A DNA stretch of 64,000 bases from RUG563 sp045590215 (GCA_045590215.1 JAZNQO010000044.1:34881-98880); one strand, 5' to 3'. Shown: positions 24,746 to 32,545, counted from the first letter of the stretch. Translations and numbers: made by a program. Notes: generated by a model not told the origin, from the letters alone.

Positions 24746-24791
24746 TCGGGGGTTCCACCCCCGAACCCCGGCAAGGGGCATCGCCCCTTGA
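24746..24791. repeat. Two adjacent GC-rich palindromes
   Basis: TTCGGGGGT/ACCCCCGAA (24746-24766, loop TCC) and CAAGGGGC/GCCCCTTG (24773-24791, loop ATC). No T-run follows. Similar short palindromes occur at 33886-33909 and 25018-25067. Confidence 0.75.
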
Positions 24792-24888
24792 CCCATCCTC
24801 CGACACAAGAAATCTTCTTCGCCTGTCTATGTGCCGGTGATAATGTAAGAAAACGGAATATCTTGCATCCGGGCAAACAGAAAAAAAG

Positions 24889-24922
24889 GCAGGATAGAAA
24901 GCTCGCTTTCTTCCTGCTTTTT
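24889..24922 (+). terminator. Probable terminator downstream of the symporter
   Basis: GCAGGATAGAAAGC (24889-24902), loop TC, GCTTTCTTCCTGC (24905-24916 region) with one bulged base, then TTTTTT. It lies about 160 bases after the symporter stop. Confidence 0.7.
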
Positions 24923-25017
24923 TCATGTTTTCATTGTGCCCGATTCAGCACATAATCGTCCTCTCCCATCATGCGCAAACACGATTGCAGAAAATGCTTT
25001 TCCTTCGCAGAATGGGT

Positions 25018-25067
25018 GCAGGGGGGAACTCCCTGCCGCAGGGGTACAGGGGACGAGTAGTCCCCTG
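25018..25067. repeat. GC-rich palindromes GCAGGG/CCCTGC and CAGGGGAC/GTCCCCTG
   Basis: First pair 25018-25023 with 25031-25036, second pair 25047-25054 with 25060-25067. The left edge GGGTGCAGGGGGGAA resembles the left arm of the palindrome at 4242. No T-run on either side. Confidence 0.7.
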
Positions 25068-25106
25068 CCCTCTTCGTCATTTACGCTTAACACCGCCTCG
25101 TCCACC

Positions 25107-26414
25107 TCACAGGCCGTTCAGATAATCCAGTGCCGCCTGATAAGCATCGGCAGAGGTTGTAACGATATCCGGCATCAGCATTCTTTCCTCCGTCTCGCCG
25201 CTGGGGCGCAGGAAACGCTTATGCGAAACGGACACATAAAGGTGGGAATTTTCCAAAGCAACATAAGTGATATCGCCGTACATACTGGGCAAATTGGAAG
25301 AGGGCTCACCGATCAGCGTGCCCAGCTTGCCATCCCGGACGTACACACACAGCATGGTGGCGGAAGAGTATGTATAGCGGTCGCAGAGCACGGCCAGCAG
25401 CACATTTTCGTTCTGCTTCGCTTTTGCGCTGGGAGATATGTTCCAGCTGCCGCTTCTGCGCAGATAGCCTTTCTGGGCTGCGGCCTCATCGGAGCAGCGA
25501 ATCAGCATGCCATAGGAAGGCGGTTCCATGCCCACAGCGCGCAGCAGCCGCTCACAGGCATTGGAAGTGCCGCCGCCGTTGCCGCGGGCGTCAATGATCA
25601 CCTTCGTGCAGCCGCCCTTCACCGCCGCTTCCAGCTCTTTGGCGATGGCTTTCAGGTTTGCATCGTCCACGCATTCCACAAATTCCACTACAAAAATATC
25701 GCCGTCCCAATAGGCATTGTTGCCCCAAGGTTCGCTGGCCGGGGCAGCATTTACAGGCACATACCAAGCACATTCCCGTGTACTGCCGTCTGACAAGGTG
25801 ACGATGAATTGATCTTTCTCCACATTCACCCCGGCAGTTTTCAGCAGATTAGAAGACGTGAAATAATTGTTGTAATTCTTCACCACCGCCATTTCATTTT
25901 CCGCTGGGAAAAGGGCGTCAATGGTGCGTAGTATCTGCTCCATAGGCACATCATCCACGGCAGCAATGGTCAGCTCTGTCAGGCCGTTTTCATCCGCATA
26001 ATACATTTTGCCGTCGCGATAGCCGTGATAAATCGCCACTTCATCGCCATACTGCCATCTCAGCCCGGTATGCCCATCGCCCAAAACCGTCAGATACCGA
26101 GCCGTGGCCGCCATGAAATCATCCACCGTCATGACTTTGGCAGCGGCTGCCTGATAGGCCTGTTTGGCCGCCTGATAGGCCGTCTGGTCGCTGCCGTCAA
26201 TGAAGAAAGGATGCACGCTTTCCACATAGTCTATCAGCTGCTGGCAGTCTTGCTGCACCTGCTCTGCCGAAAGCAGGGTATCCCCCGGCAAGGCTTCAGG
26301 GCACAAAGGGCTGCTGCCGCCAAAGGAAACGGGCAGAAAATAGGCGCACGCCGCCGCAGCCAGCACAATCAAAAGGGCAATGCCCGATAAAATCCAGCCC
26401 AGTTTTTTTCTCAT
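25107..26414 (-). CDS. S41-family peptidase (C-terminal processing protease-like), membrane anchored
   Basis: A 435-residue protein with an N-terminal membrane anchor (GWILSGIALLIVLAAAACAY) and an extracytoplasmic S41 domain. The C-terminal half shows VIIDARGNGGGTSNACERLL and the catalytic Ser region CDRYTYSSATMLC, then GTLIGEPSSNLPSMYG. The central domain starts with DDFMAATARYLTVLGDGHTGL, typical of S41 proteins without a classical PDZ domain. GAGGAGG precedes the ATG. It stands alone. It may be a tail-specific protease or a nonspecific extracellular peptidase; the general-base Lys was not located with confidence. Confidence 0.85.
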   Translation of the reverse strand: MRKKLGWILSGIALLIVLAAAACAYFLPVSFGGSSPLCPEALPGDTLLSAEQVQQDCQQLIDYVESVHPFFIDGSDQTAYQAAKQAYQAAAAKVMTVDDFMAATARYLTVLGDGHTGLRWQYGDEVAIYHGYRDGKMYYADENGLTELTIAAVDDVPMEQILRTIDALFPAENEMAVVKNYNNYFTSSNLLKTAGVNVEKDQFIVTLSDGSTRECAWYVPVNAAPASEPWGNNAYWDGDIFVVEFVECVDDANLKAIAKELEAAVKGGCTKVIIDARGNGGGTSNACERLLRAVGMEPPSYGMLIRCSDEAAAQKGYLRRSGSWNISPSAKAKQNENVLLAVLCDRYTYSSATMLCVYVRDGKLGTLIGEPSSNLPSMYGDITYVALENSHLYVSVSHKRFLRPSGETEERMLMPDIVTTSADAYQAALDYLNGL

Positions 26415-26595
26415 TCTCCATCCTCCTCATATTGTATACACAATTTCAAAGGATAGCACAATCTCCATCCTCTGTCAATCTTGCCGGAACCCCCTTTCCC
26501 CTCTTTGGCATATGCTGAAAACAGAAAGGGCTTTCCCTTTCGCCATCAGCGGCGGCAGCCGCCCGTTGGCTGTCGCCATCGGAGCGTGAATAAAC

Positions 26596-26955
26596 GTGAA
26601 ACGCGGTGACATATATTTTGCCGATTTAGACCCCGTTATCGGCTCGGAGCAAGGCGGCAAACGCCCGGTGCTCATCATTCAAAACGATCTGGGCAATCGG
26701 TTCAGCCCCACAGTGATTGTGCTTCCCCTCACATCCAAAACAGGCAAACACCCCTTGCGCACCCATGTGCCTATTTCGCCGCCCCAAGGCGGCATCACAA
26801 AACCTTCCATCATCCTGTGTGAGCAGGTGCGCACCATCGAGAAAAGCCGGCTAAAGAAAAGGCTGGGAAAAATCCCCCCAGAGAAAATGGCGTTGGTGGA
26901 ATTGGCTTTGGGAGCCGCCGTGGGGCAAGAAACAATCGGGGAAGAAACGGAATGA
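26596..26955 (+). CDS. MazF/PemK-family endoribonuclease toxin (NdoA-like)
   Basis: A 119-residue protein almost collinear with Bacillus NdoA, which cuts mRNA at specific short sites. It starts KRGDIYFADLDPVIGSEQGG (loop with the catalytic Arg nearby), then RPVLIIQNDLGNRFSPTVIV, LPLTSKTGKHPLRTHV and the catalytic Thr/Ser segment before LCEQVRTI. GTG 26596 is the start; GGAG lies about 11 bases upstream. No MazE-like antitoxin gene was found in the 180 bases upstream or next to it, and no alr gene. It is followed by a strong terminator. Confidence 0.9.
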   Translation: MKRGDIYFADLDPVIGSEQGGKRPVLIIQNDLGNRFSPTVIVLPLTSKTGKHPLRTHVPISPPQGGITKPSIILCEQVRTIEKSRLKKRLGKIPPEKMALVELALGAAVGQETIGEETE

Positions 26956-26956
26956 A

Positions 26957-26991
26957 AAAACTGTTGCATGTGGTTTGCATGCAACAGTTTT
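26957..26991. terminator. Bidirectional terminator between mazF and the CBS protein gene
   Basis: AAAACTGTTGCATG (26957-26970), 7-base loop, CATGCAACAGTTTT (26978-26991): a perfect 14-bp stem with A/T flanks. It overlaps the end of the mazF coding region region and precedes the convergent gene's stop. Confidence 0.85.
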
Positions 26992-26993
26992 CT

Positions 26994-28334
26994 TTATGCT
27001 TCCTTGGGTTCGGCGTTTTCTTCCGGGCAAATCAGCGTCACCCGTGCCTTTTCCACCCGGCGATCCACAATGCTTTCCACCTGAATGTGCAAAACAGGCA
27101 CTGCTTCTTCATCCGCTTGCGGCGGCTCGCCGTCTTCGGTGCAATAGAGGGTGATTTCCGGGGTGGAGCCATCCTCCGGGATTACCGAAAAATGGCTGAA
27201 CACAAGACCGCCCAGCGTGTCAAAATCCTCGCTGCCGGGCAAATCCACCTGCATTTCTTCAGCCAATGCTTCCACTTCTGCCGTGCCGCTGACCAGCCAT
27301 TCATTTTCGCCGGTTTTCTCGATTTCCGTTTCGGAGGCCGGGTCAAATTCGTCGTAGATATTGCCCACGATTTCTTCCAGCAAATCTTCCAGCGTGATAA
27401 TACCGCTCATGCCGCCATACTCATCCACCACGATGGCCAGATGATTCTTGCCCTTTTGCATATTGCGCAGCAGCACATCATTGGGCACCGTTTCCGGCAC
27501 AAAATAGGGCTCCCGGAGCAAATCCTTCAAGGGCTTGGGGCTTTCCGCTTCCAGATTCAGCAGGAAATCACGGGTTGCCAATACGCCCACCACGTCGTCA
27601 ATGCTGTCATCATAAACCGGGAAACGGGAAAGGCCGCTGTCCCGGATGGTTTGGAGAATTTCTTCCGTGCTGTCTTCCACATGAATGGCGGTTACGTCGA
27701 TACGGTGGGTCATACATTCTGCCGCTGTCATATCCCCGAAATCGAACACGTTTTTCAGCATTTCGTGCTCGTCGCTCTCAATTACGCCGGATTCTTCACC
27801 GATATCCACCAGAGCCAGAATTTCTTCCTGGGTCACTTCTTCTTCATTGGCTTTGGGATCCAGCCCCAATAGCCCCATCAGCCCCTTACCTAGCGTGCGG
27901 CTGAGCCATGCCACAGGGAACATCAGGACGTGCACAATGGCTATCAAGGGATAGAGGCCATAGGCCACCTCTTCCGCCCGTTTCTTGGCCACCCTTTCTG
28001 CCAGCACTTTGCAAAGCGTCATGCAAAGGAATGCTGCACCAAGGCAACATAAAACAGCCAGCAGCCACAAGGGCAGCTTTTCTGTTTCAAACAGGCAAAT
28101 GCACCAAACGGCAAACAGCATCTGCAAAAACAGCTTGAGCCCCCGAAGAGCCAAAATAGCCTGCCGGGGTTCGTCCATTCGCTTCAGCAGCTTTTCCCCC
28201 CGGGATGTGCTTTTCTGCCGCTCGGTTAACTTATTCTCGTTTGCATATTTCAGCGCAGTCTGCGCCAATGTCAATAAAAAGCTCAACATCATCAGTGCGA
28301 TCGCAATCAGCCACTGCCCTGCAGGGTCCTCCAC
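26994..28334 (-). CDS. CNNM/hemolysin-C-type membrane protein with CBS pair and CorC-HlyC domain
   Basis: A 446-residue protein. Residues 1-165 form the CNNM (DUF21) membrane domain with about three or four helices; two CBS domains follow (MTAAECMTHRIDVTAI and VVGVLATRDFLL; then DEYGGMSGIITLEDLLEEIVG), and the C-terminal transporter-associated domain (EWLVSGTAEVEALAEEM) ends near residue 410. Such proteins are linked to Mg2+/Co2+ transport. GTG 28334 is preferred: GGGAGG lies nine bases before it, and ATG 28367 precedes that site. Monocistronic. Its acidic C-terminal tail contains mostly Glu and Pro. Confidence 0.9.
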   Translation of the reverse strand: MEDPAGQWLIAIALMMLSFLLTLAQTALKYANENKLTERQKSTSRGEKLLKRMDEPRQAILALRGLKLFLQMLFAVWCICLFETEKLPLWLLAVLCCLGAAFLCMTLCKVLAERVAKKRAEEVAYGLYPLIAIVHVLMFPVAWLSRTLGKGLMGLLGLDPKANEEEVTQEEILALVDIGEESGVIESDEHEMLKNVFDFGDMTAAECMTHRIDVTAIHVEDSTEEILQTIRDSGLSRFPVYDDSIDDVVGVLATRDFLLNLEAESPKPLKDLLREPYFVPETVPNDVLLRNMQKGKNHLAIVVDEYGGMSGIITLEDLLEEIVGNIYDEFDPASETEIEKTGENEWLVSGTAEVEALAEEMQVDLPGSEDFDTLGGLVFSHFSVIPEDGSTPEITLYCTEDGEPPQADEEAVPVLHIQVESIVDRRVEKARVTLICPEENAEPKEA

Positions 28335-28368
28335 GGACAATTCCCTCCCAATGATCAATATTATCATT

Positions 28369-28397
28369 ATTATAGCACAAGTATTTTGAATATGCAA
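28369..28397 (-). promoter_or_regulatory. Sigma-A promoter of the CBS protein gene
   Basis: TTGCAT (28397-28392), 17-base spacer, TATAAT (28374-28369), with TG two bases before the -10. The start codon follows within 40 bases. Confidence 0.85.
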
Positions 28398-28427
28398 ATT
28401 TCTGCTCTTGCCGTGCGCATGGAAAAA

Positions 28428-28445
28428 GCCGCCCTTTCGGGCGGC
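28428..28445 (-). terminator. Terminator of the repeat-protein gene
   Basis: GCCGCCC (28428-28434), loop TTTC, GGGCGGC (28439-28445); on the minus strand it is followed by TTTTT. About 25 bases after the stop codon at 28469. Confidence 0.85.
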
Positions 28446-28468
28446 CATAAAAGGAGAAACAGAGAAAA

Positions 28469-29275
28469 TCAATCGTTGCAGACCATCACGGCACGATAGG
28501 GCAATTTGGCATTGCTTTCGTTGACCGTGAAGGCATAGGTGCGGCCGCTGCCAATATTGACCCAGCCCTCTTCTTCGTCATAAATCGTCTGCCATCTGAT
28601 GGTGTAATCGGCATTTCCTTCCACACCGGACACTTCCGCCAGCAGCGTCACCTGATCGCCGAAATAAATATCACCGTTATTCTGCATCCGCACATTGATG
28701 CGTGCATTGGCGTATTTATCCACTTCTTCCGGCTCTTCCTCCACAACTTCCGCAATTACCACTTCGGCAGGAGCTTCCTCAACGGGGGCAGGAGCAGGTT
28801 CCGGTTCCGCTACAGGAGCAGGAGCTTCTTCCACGGGAGCCGGGGCAGGTTCCGGTTCCGCTACAGGAGCAGGAGCTTCTTCCACGGGAGCCGGGGCAGG
28901 TTCCGGTTCTGCTACAGGAGCAGGAGCTTCTTCCACAGGGGCCGGAGCAGGTTCCGGTTCCGCTACAGGAGCAGGAGCTTCTTCCACGGGGGCAGGAGCA
29001 GGTTCCGGTTCCGCTACAGGGGCAGGGGCTTCTTCCACGGGAGCAGGAGCAGGTTCCGGTTCTGCTACAGGGGCAGGTTCAGGTTCCGGGGCAGGCGGAA
29101 TAATGACTTCCACCGGAGCCAGGGTCTGCTCTGCCTGCTGCTGCTGTTCAGAAGCGGTAACCGAGCCATCCCCATCGGACGCACGCAGCTGCCGGTCCCA
29201 GGAGAAATACCCAAGACCCACAACCAGTGCCACCGTCAGCACAACCGTAAACAAACGTTTTAACTGAAACTTCAT
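28469..29275 (-). CDS. Secreted or membrane-anchored Pro-Ala-Glu repeat protein with Ig-like C-terminus
   Basis: A 268-residue protein of unknown function. An N-terminal signal anchor (LKRLFTVVLTVALVVGLGYF) is followed by a Gln-rich linker, then six tandem 17-residue units APVAEPEPAPAPVEEAP at about residues 60-170, an acidic spacer, and a C-terminal beta-rich domain (about 190-268: ARINVRMQNNGDIYFGDQVT, then YTIRWQT and WVNIGSGRTYAF) that looks Ig-like. The repeat would be a stiff extended rod through the wall, displaying the C-terminal domain. ATG 29275 with AAAGGGTG upstream is chosen; the frame extends 21 codons further. Own promoter and terminator. Confidence 0.85.
   Translation of the reverse strand: MKFQLKRLFTVVLTVALVVGLGYFSWDRQLRASDGDGSVTASEQQQQAEQTLAPVEVIIPPAPEPEPAPVAEPEPAPAPVEEAPAPVAEPEPAPAPVEEAPAPVAEPEPAPAPVEEAPAPVAEPEPAPAPVEEAPAPVAEPEPAPAPVEEAPAPVAEPEPAPAPVEEAPAEVVIAEVVEEEPEEVDKYANARINVRMQNNGDIYFGDQVTLLAEVSGVEGNADYTIRWQTIYDEEEGWVNIGSGRTYAFTVNESNAKLPYRAVMVCND
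28768..29090. repeat. 51-bp in-frame tandem repeat, about six copies
   Basis: Units start at about 28800, 28851, 28902, 28953 and 29004, with partial copies at both ends; the period is 51 bases. Copies differ only at synonymous positions (for example GGAGCCGGGGCA versus GGGGCAGGAGCA). The array encodes the 17-residue repeats of the protein at 28469-29275. Confidence 0.9.
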
Positions 29276-29396
29276 ATAATAAGACACCCTTTCTTTCCAC
29301 GCTTCCGTGCAGGAAGCTGTGTAAAAAAGCGAAGGCAAACGGCCATCCGTCGTCCTTAAAGGATAAAGTTACATTGTAAGTTACTTCACAGAACAC

Positions 29397-29425
29397 ATTA
29401 TATACTCTTTTTTCCCATTTGTAAA
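29397..29425 (-). promoter_or_regulatory. Sigma-A promoter of the repeat-protein gene
   Basis: TTTACA (29425-29420), 17-base spacer, TATAAT (29402-29397), giving a leader of about 115 bases. Confidence 0.85.
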
Positions 29426-29478
29426 TACTTGAAGCCTATGATTTTCTTACTTTTTTGTAAAATTCTTTCAAAAAGGGC

Positions 29479-29507
29479 TTTTCATTCTGGCTTTTTCCAT
29501 CTATAAT
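29479..29507 (+). promoter_or_regulatory. Probable promoter of the GGDEF-sigma-membrane operon
   Basis: TTTTCA (29479-29484), 17-base spacer, TATAAT (29502-29507), about 70 bases ahead of the first start codon. The -35 is only moderate. Confidence 0.6.
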
Positions 29508-29575
29508 GTAACTAACGACAGCATATGCACCGCCTGAAAAATGGCTCATGTAATTCTTTTGAGGAGGAAAAGGAT

Positions 29576-30277
29576 TTGAAAAAGAAAGTGGAGCTGGTAA
29601 AAACCATACAGCTTGTTCTGTTCATTCTGATTGCCGCAGCCGGGCTGTATCTGGTGTTTTCAAATGGCGAGCTTTATCAGCTCATCGGCAGCAACCCTTC
29701 CGTAAAAGCTCTGAGCGGCCTTTTATGGCTGATTGCGGTTTTGTCTTTCCTCTTCATTCTGTGGGATTATGCCTCCTTTTCCGCCCTGAAAAAGGACTAC
29801 AGCGAATTGGACTATGCCGTGCATAACGACCATATCGCCGGCATTGCCAACCGTTTCAGCTGCGATGCCATGATCGAAAAATATCTGGACAAGCCGCTGC
29901 CGGATACGGTTGGCTGCATCATGGTGGATTTGACCAATATCCGCAATATCAACGAAGCCCATGGGTATCTGGCCGGCAACGAAGCCATTCAGGCTTTCTC
30001 CAATATATTACACACTGCCTCCTTAGGCCTTTGCTTTGTAGGGCGCAACGGCGGCAATAAATTCATGGCCTTGTTTGAAAACTGCGACGAAGAAAAGCTG
30101 AACACCTTCCTTGGCAGGGTCAAGGAAACGGTGGCGCAGTATAACGCCGCCGATGAAAACCACGCCCTGCAATATCAAAGCGGCTGTGCCTTCCGGGAAG
30201 GTGCCGCCGTGCAGACCATCAATCAGCTCATTGCCTTGGCAGACCGCCGGGTGCGTCAGGCCACCCAGAATAATTAA
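29576..30277 (+). CDS. Membrane protein with degenerate GGDEF domain
   Basis: A 233-residue protein with two N-terminal membrane helices (IQLVLFILIAAAGLYLVF and LSGLLWLIAVLSFLFIL) and a C-terminal GGDEF fold (DHIAGIANRFSCDAMIEKYL; GCIMVDLTNIRNINEAHGY; FVGRNGGNKFMALFE). The signature is GGNKF, and the metal-binding Asp of the first strand is kept as VDLTN. Loss of the D/E-E in the signature argues against diguanylate cyclase activity; it may sense GTP or c-di-GMP or be structural. TTG 29576 is taken as start, with GAGGAGG about ten bases upstream; ATG 29525 lies before that site. First gene of a three-gene operon. Confidence 0.85.
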   Translation: MKKKVELVKTIQLVLFILIAAAGLYLVFSNGELYQLIGSNPSVKALSGLLWLIAVLSFLFILWDYASFSALKKDYSELDYAVHNDHIAGIANRFSCDAMIEKYLDKPLPDTVGCIMVDLTNIRNINEAHGYLAGNEAIQAFSNILHTASLGLCFVGRNGGNKFMALFENCDEEKLNTFLGRVKETVAQYNAADENHALQYQSGCAFREGAAVQTINQLIALADRRVRQATQNN

Positions 30278-30289
30278 AGGAGAGCTTCC

Positions 30290-30814
30290 ATGCCCAGCCT
30301 TGATTTACAATATGTAACAGAACTTGTACAGCATGCAAAAGATAACGACAGCAATGCCTTTGCTGAACTTTTTGCTGCCACTTATCAGAACCAGTATCAG
30401 TTCTGCTGCAGTTATCTGCAAGACCCCTATCTGGCCCAGGAAGCATTGCAGGAAACCTATATCCAAACCCTCAATCATTTAAGCCGCCTCAATGATAACA
30501 AGCTCTTCATTGCATGGCTGACCCAAAACAGCTTCCGCATCTGCCTGAAACTCAAGCAAAAGCATGATCCTTCCATGCCCCAAAACCCCGAAAGCACCAC
30601 CGTATCCATCTCCGGCAAGGATTATACCCTGCACCAAATTCTGAATCTGCCCTTTACGGAAAGCCAGGTGCTGCTGCTCAAATGGTTCTGCGGCCTCAAA
30701 ACAGGGCGCATTGCAGCACTGATGGAGCTCAAACGCCGGGAAATCCGGGATTACATGAAAAGCGGCCTCAAACGCCTGCCCCAATATGATATGGAAGGGG
30801 GGCAGATGCCATGA
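30290..30814 (+). CDS. ECF-type sigma factor-like protein
   Basis: A 174-residue protein with the layout of an extracytoplasmic-function sigma factor. Region 2 is recognisable at residues 20-80 (AFAELFAATYQNQYQFCCSY, then AQEALQETYIQTLNHL and FIAWLTQNSFRICLK, the latter like the WL-x-IARN segment). Region 4 is at about 118-165 (LPFTESQVLLLKWFCGLKTG, then LMELKRREIRDYMKSGLKRL). The region-4 helix-turn-helix is weaker than usual. GGAGAG precedes ATG 30290, 12 bases after the GGDEF gene; the end overlaps the next gene by ATGA, so the next product may be its membrane regulator. Confidence 0.72.
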   Translation: MPSLDLQYVTELVQHAKDNDSNAFAELFAATYQNQYQFCCSYLQDPYLAQEALQETYIQTLNHLSRLNDNKLFIAWLTQNSFRICLKLKQKHDPSMPQNPESTTVSISGKDYTLHQILNLPFTESQVLLLKWFCGLKTGRIAALMELKRREIRDYMKSGLKRLPQYDMEGGQMP

Positions 30815-31524
30815 GTGCCAATAAATTCAAAAAGCTGCCGCCCCTTTCCACGGAAACGGCAGAACAGATGCTGCAAAACATTTTCCGCTCCTGCAAGAAG
30901 ACAGCCAATACCGTCTCCCTGCAAACCCTGACGGCTTACAGCAATTACCGCAAAGAGCGTTTCGCCCTGCAGCGCACCGTCATCATCGTGATTCTTTCCC
31001 TCTTTGCCCTGCTGCCCCTTTTGTTCCTCTCCACATCCATTACCATTATCCCCGATGAAAAGAACGATACCCATAACCCCGTTTTCCATATTCAGCTTTC
31101 CTCCTCCGCCCCGGTGCGTCATTTGACCGCCCAGATTGACGGCGTAACCCAGCCCGTCTATGACGACGGCCAAGGGCGATATACCGTCACCCCCGGCCAG
31201 AACGGCGAAATGATCATTTCGGCCACCCTCTTTAATTTACAGGTGGCAAAGGAAAACGTAATGGTTTCCGGCGTGGATTATACTTTGCCAAGGCTCATCA
31301 AATCCCAGCGGGTGCAGGACTCCCTGCGGCTGTATTTTGATGACGCCGATTCCGGCATTGATGCCCTTGGCATTTCCGTAACCGATGAAAACGGCAATTC
31401 CCTGCATTATCAGTATAATTCCAATTCCAACCGCCTGTCCATCGCCTATGTGGATACGGCATTGAATGTGGATGTGCCGGATAATCGGGGCAACGTGTTA
31501 CATCTGCTGCTTTCTCCGCAATAA
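30811..31524 (+). CDS. Single-pass membrane protein, putative partner of the sigma-like protein
   Basis: A 237-residue protein that I do not recognise. Cytoplasmic residues 1-52 (Lys-rich, helical), one membrane helix at about 53-76 (TVIIVILSLFALLPLLFLST), and an extracytoplasmic part of about 160 residues with beta-rich, possibly Ig-like stretches (LTAQIDGVTQPVYDDGQGRY; SLRLYFDDADSGIDALGISV). Coupling to the sigma-like gene by ATGA suggests an anti-sigma or sensor role, but there is no zinc anti-sigma motif (HxxxCxxC) in the cytoplasmic part. A terminator follows. Confidence 0.75.
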   Translation: MSANKFKKLPPLSTETAEQMLQNIFRSCKKTANTVSLQTLTAYSNYRKERFALQRTVIIVILSLFALLPLLFLSTSITIIPDEKNDTHNPVFHIQLSSSAPVRHLTAQIDGVTQPVYDDGQGRYTVTPGQNGEMIISATLFNLQVAKENVMVSGVDYTLPRLIKSQRVQDSLRLYFDDADSGIDALGISVTDENGNSLHYQYNSNSNRLSIAYVDTALNVDVPDNRGNVLHLLLSPQ

Positions 31525-31537
31525 AATGGCAATCAAA

Positions 31538-31570
31538 AACACGCAAGTTTATCGCTTGCGTGTTTTTTGT
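31538..31570 (+). terminator. Terminator of the GGDEF-sigma-membrane operon
   Basis: AACACGCAAG (31538-31547), 7-base loop, CTTGCGTGTT (31555-31564), then TTTT. It lies 15 bases before the end of the convergent transporter gene and may serve both. Confidence 0.88.
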
Positions 31571-31584
31571 TACATCTGCTTTTC

Positions 31585-32523
31585 TCAAATGAAAGCCATT
31601 GTTTTCAGCAAAAATACAAACAGGAACGTGCTCAAGATGGAGCAGACAGAGGTCATGGCCACAATTTCCGCCGCCAGTTCCCCGTCACCGCCCATCTGCT
31701 GCGCCATAGGATAGGAGCTCACCGCCGTGGGCGCACCAAAGGTAATCAGCATGCAGGCAAGCCCCACGCCCCGGATACCCATCAGCACTGCCACCGTTAA
31801 GAATACAACCGGCGCAAATACCAGCTTGCCCAGCACCCCCAGCAGCAGCTGCTTCTTATGCCGGAACGCACTTTGCAGCGTGATGGCACCGCCCAAGGTA
31901 AACAGAGCCAGCGGCGTTGCTACTTTGGCCATATCCCCAAGAGTGGTACTCAAATAGCTGGGCAATTGCACCTTCAGCATCCAGCAGGCATACCCCAAAA
32001 GCGATGAAATAATCAAAGGATTTTTCACGATGTTCAGAAGGATTTTTTTCATGTTCACCTTGCCACCGCTAAAAGCAGACAGGGCAATTACGCTCATCAC
32101 GTTATAAACGGGCACCGTCACCGTCACAAGCAAAGCCGCCAAGGAGGTATCCTGGCCGGGAAACAGCATGGCCACCAGCGGAATGCCAAAAAACGCATAA
32201 TTGGCCCTGCCCATTCCCTGAATCAATACCCCCACCTTGGCCTTATCCTTTTCCAGCCTTGGCACCACCAGCATCAATGCGCCAAACAGCACAATCAGCC
32301 CAAAGAAAGCAAAGAAAAATTCCTTGCCCTCGATTTTCGTATCATAGGGCGTATTCAAAACGCTCATAAACAAATTCACCGGCAGAAACAGCTTGAAAAT
32401 CAACTGATTGATGCCCTTCACCAGCCCGTCATTCAAAAGGCCGATTTTTCTCGTCGCAAAGCCCACGCTCATCAAAAGCAACAGCGGCATCACCGTATTG
32501 GCGGCAAATAAAAGCTCGCTCAT
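31585..32523 (-). CDS. AEC-family (auxin efflux carrier) transporter
   Basis: A 312-residue membrane protein with about ten helices in two halves, the layout of the AEC family, whose bacterial members carry malate, malonate or other organic acids. Typical segments: LLLLMSVGFATRKIGLLND, NLFMSVLNTP, RANYAFFGIPLVAMLF, LALFTLGGAITLQ and ITFGAPTAVSSYPMAQQMGG near the end. AAGGGC precedes ATG 32523. It lies 46 bases downstream of lepB, beyond a terminator hairpin. The substrate is unknown. Confidence 0.9.
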   Translation of the reverse strand: MSELLFAANTVMPLLLLMSVGFATRKIGLLNDGLVKGINQLIFKLFLPVNLFMSVLNTPYDTKIEGKEFFFAFFGLIVLFGALMLVVPRLEKDKAKVGVLIQGMGRANYAFFGIPLVAMLFPGQDTSLAALLVTVTVPVYNVMSVIALSAFSGGKVNMKKILLNIVKNPLIISSLLGYACWMLKVQLPSYLSTTLGDMAKVATPLALFTLGGAITLQSAFRHKKQLLLGVLGKLVFAPVVFLTVAVLMGIRGVGLACMLITFGAPTAVSSYPMAQQMGGDGELAAEIVAMTSVCSILSTFLFVFLLKTMAFI

Positions 32524-32545
32524 GCTGCGCCCTTCTTTCTCAAAA

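Larger units (their letters stand above)
24732..25106. other. Gene-free 375-base intergenic region rich in palindromes
   Basis: Holds the palindromes at 24746-24791, a terminator at 24889-24922 and two more palindromes at 25018-25067. No open frame here has a ribosome binding site or recognisable product. It separates convergent genes. Confidence 0.6.

Noticed and set aside
26511..26589. 25-codon frame ahead of mazF as a possible MazE antitoxin
   Set aside because: Too short, no antitoxin-like sequence and no ribosome binding site.
28800..29060. Regular 51-bp repeats that could suggest a CRISPR array
   Set aside because: There are no unique spacers, the repeats abut head to tail, and they keep a coding frame.
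28695..29267. Open frame of 190 codons on the plus strand made of Gly/Ala/Ser/Thr repeats
   Set aside because: It is the antisense of the Pro-Ala-Glu repeat gene; the minus-strand gene has promoter, ribosome site, signal anchor and terminator, the plus frame has none.
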